A stretch of 64,000 nt of DNA from Roseobacter ponti (GCF_012932215.1 NZ_CP048788.1:620001-684000), one strand, 5' to 3'. Numbered from the stretch's first letter, positions 46,019 to 55,687 are shown. Notes: generated by a model from the letters alone, not told the origin. A program made the numbers and translations.

Positions 46019-46824
46019 TTAATTCCTGCACGCAGAAAGGCCTGAACAAACTGGCGCTGGAAGATCAGGAAAGCGATCAGCAAGGGGGCCACGGACATCA
46101 GCGTCGCCGCAGAAATGATACTGATATCAACGCCGTTTTCAGGTGCTCCAAAGATCGACAGACCAACAGTCAGGGGCCGTGTATCAGGTGAATTGGTCAC
46201 GATCAGCGGCCACAGGAAATTATTCCAGTGTGTTGAAACAGAGACCAGTGCGTAGGCAAGGTACGTAGGCTTTGCCAGCGGTACGTAGACCCGCCAGAGA
46301 ATGCCCAGCAGGCCGCAGCCTTCGATCCGGGCAGCCTCATGCAATTCTATGGGCACACCTTTGAACGCCTGCCGCATCAGAAAAATGCCGAACGCACTGG
46401 CCATATAAGGCATACCGACGCCGAGAATGGTGTCGAAAAGACCAAGCCGCGAGATCATGGCGTAGTTCTCCACGATCAGCACTTCGGGCAGGATGAAGAG
46501 CTGCATCAGAACAAGAATGAACACGTAGTCCTTGCCGGGAAAGTCAAGCTGCGCAAAGGCGAAGCCCGCCAGCGTGGTCAGCACGAACTGGCCGATCAGG
46601 ATCACAGTCACAAGCATGAATGTATTGAGGAAATACTTCAGCCAGGGCGCGCCTGCCCAGGCCACCCGGAAATTGTCCAGCGTCCAGGGCGAAAACAAAT
46701 TCAGATTGACGGCATCTGACGTGGAATGTGTGGCGGCCCAGAAGGCGAACAGCAGAGGTGCGATCCAGATGATCGCCAGCAGGATCGCACCAAAGCTGTC
46801 CATGAATGTGGTCAGGCTCTTCAT
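46015..46824 (-). CDS. ABC sugar/glycerol-3-phosphate permease (UgpE type)
   Basis: A 269-residue MalG/UgpE-type inner-membrane subunit with six helices. The EAA loop is ELHEAARIEGCGLLGILWRVYVPLAKP. It overlaps the upstream UgpA-type gene and the downstream phosphoesterase gene by 4 bases each. Assignment to the glycerol-3-phosphate branch is by context. Confidence 0.9.
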   Translation of the reverse strand: MKSLTTFMDSFGAILLAIIWIAPLLFAFWAATHSTSDAVNLNLFSPWTLDNFRVAWAGAPWLKYFLNTFMLVTVILIGQFVLTTLAGFAFAQLDFPGKDYVFILVLMQLFILPEVLIVENYAMISRLGLFDTILGVGMPYMASAFGIFLMRQAFKGVPIELHEAARIEGCGLLGILWRVYVPLAKPTYLAYALVSVSTHWNNFLWPLIVTNSPDTRPLTVGLSIFGAPENGVDISIISAATLMSVAPLLIAFLIFQRQFVQAFLRAGIK

Positions 46825-47714
46825 TGGTAGTGCGTCCTTTTATCAAGGTAGAAGAACTGGATCGCAGCCACGATCCCGAGTACCGCAATCACCATAATCG
46901 TCATGGCCGCCGCGCTCGGCGCATCAAAGAAGGCAAAAGCCATCTCCCAGATGTAATAAAGGATCAGTTTGGACGCGTCGGACGGGCCACCTTTGGTCAG
47001 AATAAACAGATGGTCGATCAGCTTAACGGAGTTGATCATCGCGTTCACTGCGATGAAGAGCGTGGTTGGCATCAGCAGCGGCAGGACGATGCGCCGGGTG
47101 TAGGTCCAGCGGCTGGTGCCCTCAATATCAGCTGCTTCCTTCAGGTCCTCGGGGATGGTCTGCAATGCGGCGAGGTAGAAGATCATAAAGAACCCTGCCT
47201 CTTTCCAGATCGTCACAATGATAATCGCCCAAAGCGCGGTTTCCGGCTGGCCCAGCCAGTTGACGGAAGGCAGGCCAAACAGGCTGCCGATCTGGTCGAG
47301 CACACCAAGGCCAGGCGTATAAAAGAACAGCCACAGGTTCGCAGCCGCGATCATGGGCAGAACGGTTGGCGTGAAATAGGCAGTGCGCACAAAGCCGCGC
47401 GCGCGGATCTTGCCATTTGCCCAAAGCGCCATCGAAAGTGCGATGAAAATCGACACCGGGATTGTAACACCTGCATAGAGCAGGTTGTTCTTGACCACGA
47501 TCCAGAATGTCGGGTCAGCAAAGAGCTCGGCGTAGTTTTCAGTGCCGACAAATTCGGTGGGGTTGCGACGGGTGCCGCGGGAAAAAAGGCTCGACCACAG
47601 CGTCGCGACTGATGGGTAGAAGGCGAAAAGCGTCAAAAGCACTGCGGCGGGGGACAGCAAAAGCCAGCCATAGATGGCCTGCCGGCGGCGTTCGAGGTTG
47701 GCATGGGCTGACAT
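46821..47714 (-). CDS. ABC sugar/glycerol-3-phosphate permease (UgpA type)
   Basis: A 297-residue MalF/UgpA-type inner-membrane subunit with an EAA loop (DLKEAADIEGTSRWTYTRRIVLP). It follows the binding-protein gene after 64 bases containing a stem-loop. Confidence 0.9.
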   Translation of the reverse strand: MSAHANLERRRQAIYGWLLLSPAAVLLTLFAFYPSVATLWSSLFSRGTRRNPTEFVGTENYAELFADPTFWIVVKNNLLYAGVTIPVSIFIALSMALWANGKIRARGFVRTAYFTPTVLPMIAAANLWLFFYTPGLGVLDQIGSLFGLPSVNWLGQPETALWAIIIVTIWKEAGFFMIFYLAALQTIPEDLKEAADIEGTSRWTYTRRIVLPLLMPTTLFIAVNAMINSVKLIDHLFILTKGGPSDASKLILYYIWEMAFAFFDAPSAAAMTIMVIAVLGIVAAIQFFYLDKRTHYQ

Positions 47715-47741
47715 GACGCATCTCCGCTTGTTGGGAAAGTC

Positions 47742-47768
47742 GGGCCAGCGCGAGCGGTGCGCCGGCCC
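47742..47768 (-). terminator. Stem-loop between binding-protein and permease genes
   Basis: On the minus-strand transcript a 10-base stem forms (GGGCCGGCGC / GCGCTGGCCC, one G-U) with a 7-base loop. No T-run. Same position and probable role as the stem-loops in the other importer operons of the window. Confidence 0.68.
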
Positions 47769-47778
47769 TTCCGGGAGG

Positions 47779-49047
47779 TTACTGGTAGTCGCTGAGCAGG
47801 CGCACGGCGGCGGCCTGTGCCTCGGCCAGGGCCTCGGCCGGCTCTTTTGAGCCGGTCAGTGCGGACTGGATTGCGTTGTTCAGGCCATCACGGACCCGCG
47901 CGGTCTCGAAGGTTGAGAATTCAGCCACAGCGTTTTCCAGCTGGTTGCGTGCCACAAGCGCAGGCGGAAACTCAGCCGTATAGGTCTGAAGCGCATCGGT
48001 CTCATAGGCGGCCGGTGACACGCCCATATAACCTGTGCCGATCGACCATGCGGCGGCCTGTTCCGGCGATGTCATGAACTGCATCAGTTTAAGCGCTGCG
48101 GCACGTTCCTCGTCGGTTGTATCCTTGAAGAGATAAAAGTTACCGCCGCCGGTGGGCGAGCCCTTGCGCACGTTCGCCGGCAATTCGGCTACACCAAATT
48201 CAAAGCCGGCACCGTTTTTAACTGCTGTCAGGTTGCCGGTTGAGTGCCACATCATTGCGGTCTGACCTTCGAGGAACGCCTGACGCAACGTGCCCCATTC
48301 AACGGTGCCTGTCGGCATGATGCCGTGCTCGGTTGAGAGTGATTTCCAGAACTCCAGCGTCTCAACCACGGTCGGATCGTCAAAGTAAGTGGTCAGGCCA
48401 TCGCCGGACATCACCTCTTTGCCGTTCTGGATGGCGAGCGCCTGGAACATCCAGTAGGGATAGCCAGTGGACGGGATCATCAGGCCATAGGTGTCCCCTT
48501 CGGTCAGGGCCTTGCCCATCTCGATCATCTCGTCCCAAGTCGCTGGCGGTGCTTCGGGGTCAAGGCCGGCTGCGCGGAACATGTCTTTGTTATAGTATGC
48601 CACGATTGTGGAGCGCTGGAACGGAATGCCCCATGTCTGGCCTTCGATTTTGCCATTCGCCATAAGGGCGGGGTAAAAGCTGTTCAGCCATTCCTTGTCG
48701 GCGTCAGACGTTGCGACGTCTTCGAAGGGGACGATCAGGTCCTGTTCAATCAGGTCATAGGCGTCGATGGAGAACATTACAGCCAGTTGCGCAGGTTCCC
48801 CCGAGGCAAGCGCCGACAGAGCACGCACACGCGTGTCATCGTAGTTGCCCGAATAGATCGCGTTCACGCTGATGTCAGGGTTTGCGGCTTCAAAGTCGGC
48901 AACGATGCCGTCGACCACTTCAGTCAATGCGCCCCCGACAGCAATCGGGTAGTACATTGTCAGCTCGGTTTCGGCACTTGCCGATGCGCTCAGACCAACG
49001 GTGATCGCCGTTGCCAGACCCAGTCCTGTTGTCGAAAATAGTTTCAT
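47779..49047 (-). CDS. ABC transporter sugar/glycerol-3-phosphate-binding protein (UgpB-like)
   Basis: Periplasmic binding protein of 422 residues with a signal peptide ending SASAE. The mature start ELTMYYPIAVGGALTEVVDGIVADFEAANPDI and the later NGKIEGQTWGIPFQRSTIVAYYNKD and GGGNFYLFKD are like UgpB and related group-1 binding proteins. It follows the ATPase gene by 47 bases. Confidence 0.88.
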   Translation of the reverse strand: MKLFSTTGLGLATAITVGLSASASAETELTMYYPIAVGGALTEVVDGIVADFEAANPDISVNAIYSGNYDDTRVRALSALASGEPAQLAVMFSIDAYDLIEQDLIVPFEDVATSDADKEWLNSFYPALMANGKIEGQTWGIPFQRSTIVAYYNKDMFRAAGLDPEAPPATWDEMIEMGKALTEGDTYGLMIPSTGYPYWMFQALAIQNGKEVMSGDGLTTYFDDPTVVETLEFWKSLSTEHGIMPTGTVEWGTLRQAFLEGQTAMMWHSTGNLTAVKNGAGFEFGVAELPANVRKGSPTGGGNFYLFKDTTDEERAAALKLMQFMTSPEQAAAWSIGTGYMGVSPAAYETDALQTYTAEFPPALVARNQLENAVAEFSTFETARVRDGLNNAIQSALTGSKEPAEALAEAQAAAVRLLSDYQ

Positions 49048-49094
49048 ATCTCTCTCCCTTGGATGTCGATTGTTGTTGTGTGAGCCGGTGGTTT

Positions 49095-50117
49095 TTACCC
49101 GGCCAGTCGTTCGCCTGCAGCGTCAAAGACGTGCAGATGTTCGTCGTGAAAGGTAATGTCGATCTCCTTGCCTTCTGCCATCATCGAAAGGCCCGGTCTG
49201 AGCACGCACAGACCCGCCGCACCCGCGTGATCCAAACCAATCAGTGTCTCGGCCCCCAGAAACTCGCTTTCATTCACGGTGCAGCGCATCCGCCCCTCAC
49301 CCCGTGGCACAATCGAGATGTTCTCGGCTCTGATCCCGATTGTCCTGTCCTCGCCAAACCCGTCCAGAACGGAGGACCGGAGCAACGCCATCGGCGGCGC
49401 ACCGACAAATTCAGCAACAAAGGTGTTTCTCGGCCTGCTGTACAGATCCTCGGGTGAGCCGACCTGCTGAATGTGTCCGTCCTTCATCAGCACAACAGTG
49501 TCGGCCATGCTCATGGCCTCGGTCTGGTCGTGGGTCACATAGACGACCGTGATGCCCAGATCGCGTTGCAGTTTCTTGATGTCCTTGCGCACAGCGTTGC
49601 GCAGCTTTGCGTCAAGGTTGGACAGCGGTTCATCCATCAGACACAGGCGCTGCCCCGCCACGATCGCGCGGGCCAGGGCAACACGCTGGCGCTGCCCCCC
49701 CGACAATTCGCCGGGCTTTCGATCTTCCAGACCGAGCAGTCCGGTGATTTCCAGGGCGCGGTGGAGCTTCTCCAGCCGCTCTTTCTTTGGCACGCGCCGG
49801 ACCTTCAGACCGAACATGACATTTTCGGCAACCGACAGGTGCGGGAAGAGGGCATAGGACTGAAACACCATCGACAGGTTCCGGTCAGAGGCAGCACTTG
49901 TCGTTACGTCCCTGCCATCAATCTCGATCCTTCCCTCGTCGGGCAGTTCCAGACCTGCCAGAAGACGCAGCGTCGTTGATTTCCCACACCCCGACGGACC
50001 CAGAAGGGCCGTAAAACTGCCTTCGGGAATATCCAGTGTGATGCCTTCAACGCCTAACTGGCCGTTCCAGCGTTTAGCTACGTCTTTGAGCGCCACAAAC
50101 GGGGATGAGTTCGTCAT
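49095..50117 (-). CDS. ABC transporter ATP-binding protein (UgpC/MalK type)
   Basis: A 340-residue ATPase with Walker [10 protein letters not shown], signature LSGGQRQR, Walker B LCLMDEPLSNLD and H-loop THDQTEA, plus the C-terminal MalK-type regulatory (TOBE) domain. It overlaps the deoR stop by 4 bases, so regulator and transporter share one transcript. Confidence 0.93.
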   Translation of the reverse strand: MTNSSPFVALKDVAKRWNGQLGVEGITLDIPEGSFTALLGPSGCGKSTTLRLLAGLELPDEGRIEIDGRDVTTSAASDRNLSMVFQSYALFPHLSVAENVMFGLKVRRVPKKERLEKLHRALEITGLLGLEDRKPGELSGGQRQRVALARAIVAGQRLCLMDEPLSNLDAKLRNAVRKDIKKLQRDLGITVVYVTHDQTEAMSMADTVVLMKDGHIQQVGSPEDLYSRPRNTFVAEFVGAPPMALLRSSVLDGFGEDRTIGIRAENISIVPRGEGRMRCTVNESEFLGAETLIGLDHAGAAGLCVLRPGLSMMAEGKEIDITFHDEHLHVFDAAGERLAG

Positions 50118-50893
50118 TTTGCTTCTCCTTCGGCCACAAGCAGCCGGTCATTGACCGCATCAAGCAACGGGGCGAATTCCGGACCCGGCCGCTGATCCAT
50201 AATAATTGTGTCGATGTCAGTGATGCTGTCGCCGAGGGCAGGCGCCGGACGCCCGAACTTGGACCGGTCCACAACGAGGAGTGACTTTTTTGAACTTGCC
50301 CGTATTTTCTGCCGTGCCCGGACTTCTGTTGCGTGAAAATCCAACAGGCCGCCATCAAGCGCAATCCCCGCCACGCCAAAGACGCCAAATTCTGCTCTGT
50401 ACTGCCCAAAGAACTCCAGAACCTCATTGCCGAGAATGTCACGGTCCGGAAGCCGTAATTCCCCGGCAGGCAGGATGATCCTGTTTGACAACTCATCGCT
50501 CAGAGCCATTGCCGCATTCAGATTGTTTGTAATGACGGTCAGGCCTTTTCTTTTGCGCAGAGCCTGAGCAACGCTCAAGGGCGTCGAGCCGATGGAAATG
50601 AATACTGAGGATCCATCCGGGATCAGGTCTGCCGTAGCCCGGCCGATTGCAATTTTGCCGTCCGGATTGGTGTCGGCACGCTGATCAAAGGGGGTGTTCA
50701 GAAACTCACGGCTTAATTCAATCCGACCGTGAACGCGGTGCAGCATGTCACCTTCGCAAAGAGTGTCCACATCACGGCGGATCGTCTGCATCGAAACCTT
50801 AAACCGTTCTGCGAGAGAGCCGACGGTCACGGCGCCCCGCTCCAGCACCAAAGCCGAGATCGCTTCACGCCGTCTTTGTTTTTTTGAAGACAT
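50114..50893 (-). CDS. DeoR-family transcriptional regulator
   Basis: A 259-residue DeoR/GlpR-type repressor with an N-terminal helix-turn-helix (VTVGSLAERFKVSMQTIRRDV) and a sugar-phosphate-binding C-terminal domain. Ligand-binding signatures are ISIGSTPLSVAQAL and VFGVAGIALDGGL. ATG at 50893 gives the standard DeoR start; in-frame codons up to 50956 are in AT-rich promoter-like DNA. First gene of the operon, presumably autoregulated. Confidence 0.9.
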   Translation of the reverse strand: MSSKKQRRREAISALVLERGAVTVGSLAERFKVSMQTIRRDVDTLCEGDMLHRVHGRIELSREFLNTPFDQRADTNPDGKIAIGRATADLIPDGSSVFISIGSTPLSVAQALRKRKGLTVITNNLNAAMALSDELSNRIILPAGELRLPDRDILGNEVLEFFGQYRAEFGVFGVAGIALDGGLLDFHATEVRARQKIRASSKKSLLVVDRSKFGRPAPALGDSITDIDTIIMDQRPGPEFAPLLDAVNDRLLVAEGEAK

Positions 50894-50938
50894 CTCCCCC
50901 CACCCCGGTTGTGTGCCTGCCATCACAGTAGGCAGGAG

Positions 50939-50954
50939 AAAACAACAAAACAAC
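50939..50954 (-). promoter_or_regulatory. Tandem AAAACAAC repeat, candidate DeoR operator
   Basis: Two exact head-to-tail copies of AAAACAAC lie 46 bases before the deoR start. On the minus strand this contains GTTTTGTTG, which recurs on the plus strand at 51050-51058. DeoR-family repressors often bind short A/T-rich direct repeats. Confidence 0.45.
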
Positions 50955-50956
50955 AT

Positions 50957-51235
50957 TTTTATTCTTACGTTGAACTGAATAAAATTTAGTTTTGGGCTTA
51001 TAGTGCTGAAAGCGTGGCAAAATCCTGGTATCTAATTCCGATAAATGTAGTTTTGTTGCTTTTCTTTTGCTTCAGTTGGTTTTCCTGAAGCTGATCCGAC
51101 CGAAGGAGCCATTAAATGAAGAAGGGAAGCATGCCGGCTACGCAGGCGACTTTTAACGGCTACAGGCAGGTTTCTTCGGTGACCCGAAGCAGGCATCCGC
51201 GAAATCTATCTGGGTACCGGGTCATTGCCGCCCAT
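50957..51235. other. Intergenic region upstream of deoR
   Basis: Contains the AT-rich putative control region at 50960-51060. A GAAGGAG site and ATG at 51116 begin a plus-strand frame that runs antisense into the phosphatase gene; its translation shows no family, so it is not called. Confidence 0.4.
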
Positions 51236-52075
51236 TCACCGGCTCAGAAAGCTGTCGGCCTTCATCGTTTCCGCAACGGGCGCGCCGATCCGGTTCAGGA
51301 TTGTGGGCGCCAGCTGCAGCTGGTCAATCACCGTGTTCTTCGAGGGGCCATCCGCCGGACCGAAATAATACAGAGCCGCCTCCTGTTGCAGAGGGTCACG
51401 TCCCCCGTGGTGACCACGCGCGTCCTGACCATGATCTGCGGTCACAATGACCTCGTAGCCCGCGTCCACCCAGCGGGGAATGAAGGGCGCCAGCATTTCG
51501 TCCATCTGCGCACAGGCGTGATCCATTTCCTGACAGTCGTGGAAAAAACGGTGGCCCATGCTGTCGAGTGTGCAGGTGTGCAGCATCCCGTAATCCAGAC
51601 CAAACCGTTCTGTGAGGCTGGTGAGCGTTGCGAAGAGATCCAGATCTGAGGGGGTCATCTGATTGATCAGGCCATAGCCGGTCATCGTGTGGAAGCGGCC
51701 GTGATTTATAGTGTCGCTCTCGGGTTCGTCGTATTCAATATCACGTACCGGCTTGAAGGGATGCCGGTTGAAAAATTCCGACCAGAATGAATGCGCCACG
51801 GCGCCGGTGACGCCACCGGCAGCGCGCACCTGAGAAAACACATCCCTTTCTTTCAGGCGAAACACATTGCCATTGCCGGTACATCCATGCACCGACGGGG
51901 CCACGCCGGTATGTATCGACGCATAGCATGATGCTGATATGGACGGCAGAACTGACCGGAGTTTCCAGACCCGGGCATCTCCTGAATCAACCCATCCTTC
52001 AAGGTTTCCGAACAGGCGTCGCCAGTTGCGGTAGGGGACACCGTCGAGAATGATCAGCAAAAGCTTATTCTTCAT
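51236..52075 (-). CDS. Alkaline-phosphatase-superfamily (type I phosphodiesterase-like) protein
   Basis: A 279-residue predicted phosphohydrolase. Metal-binding landmarks of the superfamily are visible: LIILDG near the N-terminus, a Ser/Thr nucleophile region SASCYASIHTG, then LDSMGH and TADHGQDARGHHGG. It resembles nucleotide pyrophosphatase/phosphodiesterase and phosphonoacetate hydrolase-like proteins. No signal peptide is seen from ATG 52075, suggesting a cytosolic enzyme. It may act on a phosphoester or phosphonate imported by the adjacent system. Confidence 0.83.
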   Translation of the reverse strand: MKNKLLLIILDGVPYRNWRRLFGNLEGWVDSGDARVWKLRSVLPSISASCYASIHTGVAPSVHGCTGNGNVFRLKERDVFSQVRAAGGVTGAVAHSFWSEFFNRHPFKPVRDIEYDEPESDTINHGRFHTMTGYGLINQMTPSDLDLFATLTSLTERFGLDYGMLHTCTLDSMGHRFFHDCQEMDHACAQMDEMLAPFIPRWVDAGYEVIVTADHGQDARGHHGGRDPLQQEAALYYFGPADGPSKNTVIDQLQLAPTILNRIGAPVAETMKADSFLSR

Positions 52076-52384
52076 TGGTTTCTCCCACAGGCGCCCGACA
52101 TTATGACCGTGCGGAGGTTGTGAGTACAATGGTCAAACGAGAGGCCCGTCGCGCGCTTTGCGTGGATATCGGGAAATGCACTGTTCGAACACGGAGCATG
52201 GTTACATTCTGGTCTTGGACCACACCGTACAGAATGTTGCGGGGTTTTAGCGCTTTGGGCTTACTGTGCAACAAAGTCCGCTCCTCGCGTTTTCAGAAAT
52301 TTTACCTTGAGAATACCCTGCATCGAGGCCTGCGCTTTTCGCTTTAACGCTGATATTGACCGGGGCCGAGGTCACAGATCGGTG

Positions 52385-53095
52385 TTAACGCTCTGCATCT
52401 CCCAGAAGCATGGTTCTCAGATCATGCTTAACTGCCGGCAATTCATTCAGATTAAGCGCGGAGTGCAGATCGACGAGATGGCTTTGCATCAGTTCTTCTG
52501 ACAGTGCGCCGTCATTCTCGCTGATTGCCCTGATCAGTGCATGATGTGCCTGGCTTTCACACAAGGCACTTTCCCGCCGCCAGTACAGCGCGATGATCAG
52601 CGAGGAACGCGCGATCAGAACGCTTACCATATCCGCGATGGTCTGCTGCTTCGCAATCCGCGCTATTTCGATGTGAAACTGCCCGGACAGATACAGGGCG
52701 CGCCCACGATCACCGGCCTCTGTTGCTGCGTGCTCCCGGGCGATGTGATCTTTCAGCAGGGCAACATCACCCGGCGTCGCATTTAAAGCGGCACTTCTGG
52801 CCGTTCGCGGCTCCAGCAGTTCGCGGGCCTCAAAGACCTCCTGGGCTTCTGTAAGACTGGGTTGTGCAACAAAGGCACCGCGGTTGCGCTTGATTTCCAC
52901 GATTTGCTGATGTGCCAGCGACTGGAGTGCCGCGCGTACGATTGTGCGTGATACGCCGTAGATATCGGACAGATCGTCTTCGCCCAGCTTGGTGCCCGGA
53001 ACCAGACGGTGTTCGTGAATGGCTTGTGACAAAGCACCTGAAATTGTGTCGGCAGATGGGTTGCTCGGAACGGACCCAGGGGTAATCAGCGACAT
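52385..53095 (-). CDS. GntR-family regulator, FCD type
   Basis: A 236-residue transcription factor with a winged helix (LGEDDLSDIYGVSRTIVRAALQSL) and an FCD C-terminal domain with FHIEIA and two later His. ATG at 53095 has a GGAGGAG site. It is divergent from the spermidine/putrescine-type ABC operon, and the palindrome at 53176 lies between them. Confidence 0.9.
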   Translation of the reverse strand: MSLITPGSVPSNPSADTISGALSQAIHEHRLVPGTKLGEDDLSDIYGVSRTIVRAALQSLAHQQIVEIKRNRGAFVAQPSLTEAQEVFEARELLEPRTARSAALNATPGDVALLKDHIAREHAATEAGDRGRALYLSGQFHIEIARIAKQQTIADMVSVLIARSSLIIALYWRRESALCESQAHHALIRAISENDGALSEELMQSHLVDLHSALNLNELPAVKHDLRTMLLGDAER

Positions 53096-53175
53096 GACGA
53101 TCTCCTCCCGGTCGAAATGACAGAGAGAGATTCGAGAAACAACCCAATTCAGATACCTCACAATTTATCGACAAA

Positions 53176-53187
53176 ATTGTATACAAT
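53176..53187. promoter_or_regulatory. Perfect palindrome ATTGTATACAAT, probable GntR operator
   Basis: Exact 12-base palindrome with the TTGTATACAA core typical of FadR-subfamily GntR sites, 81 bases before the gntR start and 147 before the ABC operon start. Confidence 0.75.
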
Positions 53188-53333
53188 ATTGTGCGCAATA
53201 ATTAATCTTGTCCCTTTTTAAGCGCTTAAGAAACAGGCCCTGGCTGCAAAACACTCGGCGACAGCTCGTAAAGTGATTGCGCCACCCCGGCCCGAAAGCA
53301 CTGCTGGTGCAATCTTTGAGGTTGGGGGACTGT

Positions 53334-54314
53334 GTGAGCACTCAGGATCTGGAAATGGTTGCGGTGACCAAGCGCTACGGCGCAACGGTGGCCGTTGACG
53401 CGATCAGCTATCGCTTCAGGTCTGACAGCTACACGTGTCTGCTGGGGCCGTCAGGCTGCGGGAAATCTTCGACACTGCGGATGATCGCCGGCCATGAAAG
53501 CATAAGCGACGGATCTGTTGTGCTGGCGGGCCGTGATATTTCAACTCTGCCGCCGGCGCAGCGCGGCACCGCGATGATGTTTCAGAATTACGCGTTGTTT
53601 CCCCATCTGAGTGTTCTGGATAACGTGGCCTTCAGCCTGAAGATGAAGGGGACGGGCACATCTGAACGACATGCGCGCGCGCGCGAGATGCTGGAGCTGG
53701 TCGACCTGACGGACCTCGCGGACCGGATGCCTGACCAGCTTTCGGGCGGGCAGCAACAACGCGTGGCACTTGCGCGCGCGCTGATCACCCGCCCGCAGGT
53801 TCTGCTGCTGGATGAGCCGCTGTCTGCCCTTGATCCGTTCCTGCGCATTCGCATGCGGGGCGAATTGCGCAAGCTGCAAAAGGAACTGGGGATCAGTTTC
53901 ATCCATGTCACGCATGGTCAGGACGAAGCGCTGGCTCTGGCCGACGATATTATCGTGATGAACAATGCCGTGATTGAGCAGGCCGGGCCCGCACGTGATG
54001 TTTTCAATGCACCGGCAACCCGGTTTGTGGCGCAGTTCATGGGCGGCCACAACGTCGTGGCTCTGCCAGATGGCCATTTCGCGATCCGTACGGATGCGGT
54101 TTCGGTTACCGAACCCACGCAGGGCGCGGTCGAGGGAAATGTGACAGCCGTGGAATATCAGGGCACCCATGTGTCCCTGTCCGCCCGGATCACAGGCGAC
54201 CAGGAGGTCATGGCCCTCATCCCGGACACCACCTTTTTTGCCAACCCGCACCACCCCGGTGACCGGATCGGTCTGCACTGGGACGCCAATGATCAACACA
54301 AACTGACCGCATGA
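53334..54314 (+). CDS. ABC transporter ATP-binding protein (PotA type)
   Basis: A 326-residue ATPase with Walker [10 protein letters not shown], signature LSGGQQQR, Walker [13 protein letters not shown] and the C-terminal TOBE region. Note the H-loop reads THGQDEA where THDQ is usual; the switch His itself is kept. GTG at 53334 is chosen because GGGGGA lies just before it. First gene of a five-gene operon. Confidence 0.9.
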   Translation: MSTQDLEMVAVTKRYGATVAVDAISYRFRSDSYTCLLGPSGCGKSSTLRMIAGHESISDGSVVLAGRDISTLPPAQRGTAMMFQNYALFPHLSVLDNVAFSLKMKGTGTSERHARAREMLELVDLTDLADRMPDQLSGGQQQRVALARALITRPQVLLLDEPLSALDPFLRIRMRGELRKLQKELGISFIHVTHGQDEALALADDIIVMNNAVIEQAGPARDVFNAPATRFVAQFMGGHNVVALPDGHFAIRTDAVSVTEPTQGAVEGNVTAVEYQGTHVSLSARITGDQEVMALIPDTTFFANPHHPGDRIGLHWDANDQHKLTA

Positions 54315-54365
54315 GAGCGGCGCTTAATTTTCCAACCAAGACCCGTCTGACAAGGAGACTGAACA

Positions 54366-55652
54366 TTGACTAAATTTACTCAAAGAAATGGCTTAAGCCG
54401 ACGCACTCTGCTGAAAGGTGCCGCATCGACGGCTGTGGCCGCGGGTGCAACCACGCTGGGCGCCCCGATGGTCTGGGCGCAGAATATCAGGGACGTGACA
54501 CTGCGCCAGTTTGGAACCGGTGTGTCCAATCTCAATGATGTGGCCAATAAGGTGCAGGAAGACCTTGGCTTTACGCTTGAAATGACCGCGCTTGATACTG
54601 ACAGCGTGACCCAGCGCGCAGCGACCCAGCCCAACAGCTTCGACATCGCAGACATCGAATACTTTATCTGCAAAAAGGTCTGGGCGGCGGGCAACCTGCA
54701 GGCGATGGACACGACGAAAATCAACAACTACGACAAGATCGCCGGCACGTTTCGCAGCGGGAAACTCACACCGACAAGCGAGATTGCGCAGGGCACGGCC
54801 CCTCATACCGTTGGCTTTACATCCGGGCCGAACGGTACCGATTTCGTGGACGGGGAATCCGGTTGGATGACGCTGATCCCGACGATTTACAACGCCGACA
54901 CGCTGGGTATTCGACCGGATCTGATCGGGCGTCCGATCACCAACTGGTCCGAGCTTCTGAACCCTGAATTCAAAGGCAAGGCCTCTATTCTTGATATTTC
55001 GTCGATCGGGATCATGGACATGGCGATGGTGGTCGAATCCATGGGCGAATACACTTACCCCGACAAAGGCAACATGACCAAAGAAGAGATCGATCTGACG
55101 ATTGGTATCTTTACCGAAGCCAAGAAGAACGGCCAGTTCCGCGCATTCTGGAAATCTTTTGATGAAAGCGTCAACCTGATGGCATCGGGAGAGGTTGTCA
55201 TCCAGTCCATGTGGTCACCTGCCATCACCGCCGTTAAATCCCAGGGCATTCCGTGCGTCTACCAGCCACTGGAAGAAGGCTATCGCTCATGGGGCGGCGG
55301 TCTGGGCATCTCGGCGGCGCTGTCTGGCATCGAACTGGAGGCCGCCTACGAATACATCAACTGGTACCTCTCCGGTTGGGTTGGCGGCTACCTCATGCGT
55401 CAGGGCTATTACTCTGCCGTTCCGGAGACGTCCAAAGAGTTCATGTCCGCAGATGAATGGGGCTTCTGGTACGAAGGCAAAGCCGCTGAGGGCGATATCC
55501 TGTCTCCGACAGGTGACAAACTGGCCGGGGCAGGCGAGATCCGCGATGGCGGGTCGTTCCTTGATCGGATGGGGTCTGTGGTCTGCTGGAACTCAGTCAT
55601 GGACGAAAATCAGTACATGGTCCGCAAGTGGAACGAGTTCATAGCCGCTTAA
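54366..55652 (+). CDS. ABC transporter substrate-binding protein (PotD/extracellular family 1 type), Tat-exported
   Basis: A 428-residue periplasmic binding protein. The N-terminus carries a twin-arginine signal (SRRTLLKGAAS) rather than a plain Sec signal, so it is exported folded. The body (DIADIEYFICKKVWAAGNLQAMD, then NPEFKGKASILD and GEVVIQSMWSPA) fits the spermidine/putrescine-type group. The start codon is TTG at 54366, with AGGAG eight bases upstream and no better alternative. The ligand is unknown. Confidence 0.87.
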   Translation: MTKFTQRNGLSRRTLLKGAASTAVAAGATTLGAPMVWAQNIRDVTLRQFGTGVSNLNDVANKVQEDLGFTLEMTALDTDSVTQRAATQPNSFDIADIEYFICKKVWAAGNLQAMDTTKINNYDKIAGTFRSGKLTPTSEIAQGTAPHTVGFTSGPNGTDFVDGESGWMTLIPTIYNADTLGIRPDLIGRPITNWSELLNPEFKGKASILDISSIGIMDMAMVVESMGEYTYPDKGNMTKEEIDLTIGIFTEAKKNGQFRAFWKSFDESVNLMASGEVVIQSMWSPAITAVKSQGIPCVYQPLEEGYRSWGGGLGISAALSGIELEAAYEYINWYLSGWVGGYLMRQGYYSAVPETSKEFMSADEWGFWYEGKAAEGDILSPTGDKLAGAGEIRDGGSFLDRMGSVVCWNSVMDENQYMVRKWNEFIAA

Positions 55653-55662
55653 AGCCAGTCAA

Positions 55663-55687
55663 GGGTGCGCTGCAAGACGGCGCACCC
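55663..55687 (+). terminator. Stem-loop between binding-protein and permease genes
   Basis: Perfect 8-base stem GGGTGCGC / GCGCACCC with a 9-base loop, 11 bases after the binding-protein stop. No T-run. Confidence 0.65.

Noticed and set aside
51116-51649. 177-codon plus-strand frame with a good GAAGGAG site
   Set aside because: It runs mainly antisense through the phosphatase gene and its translation has no recognisable pattern.
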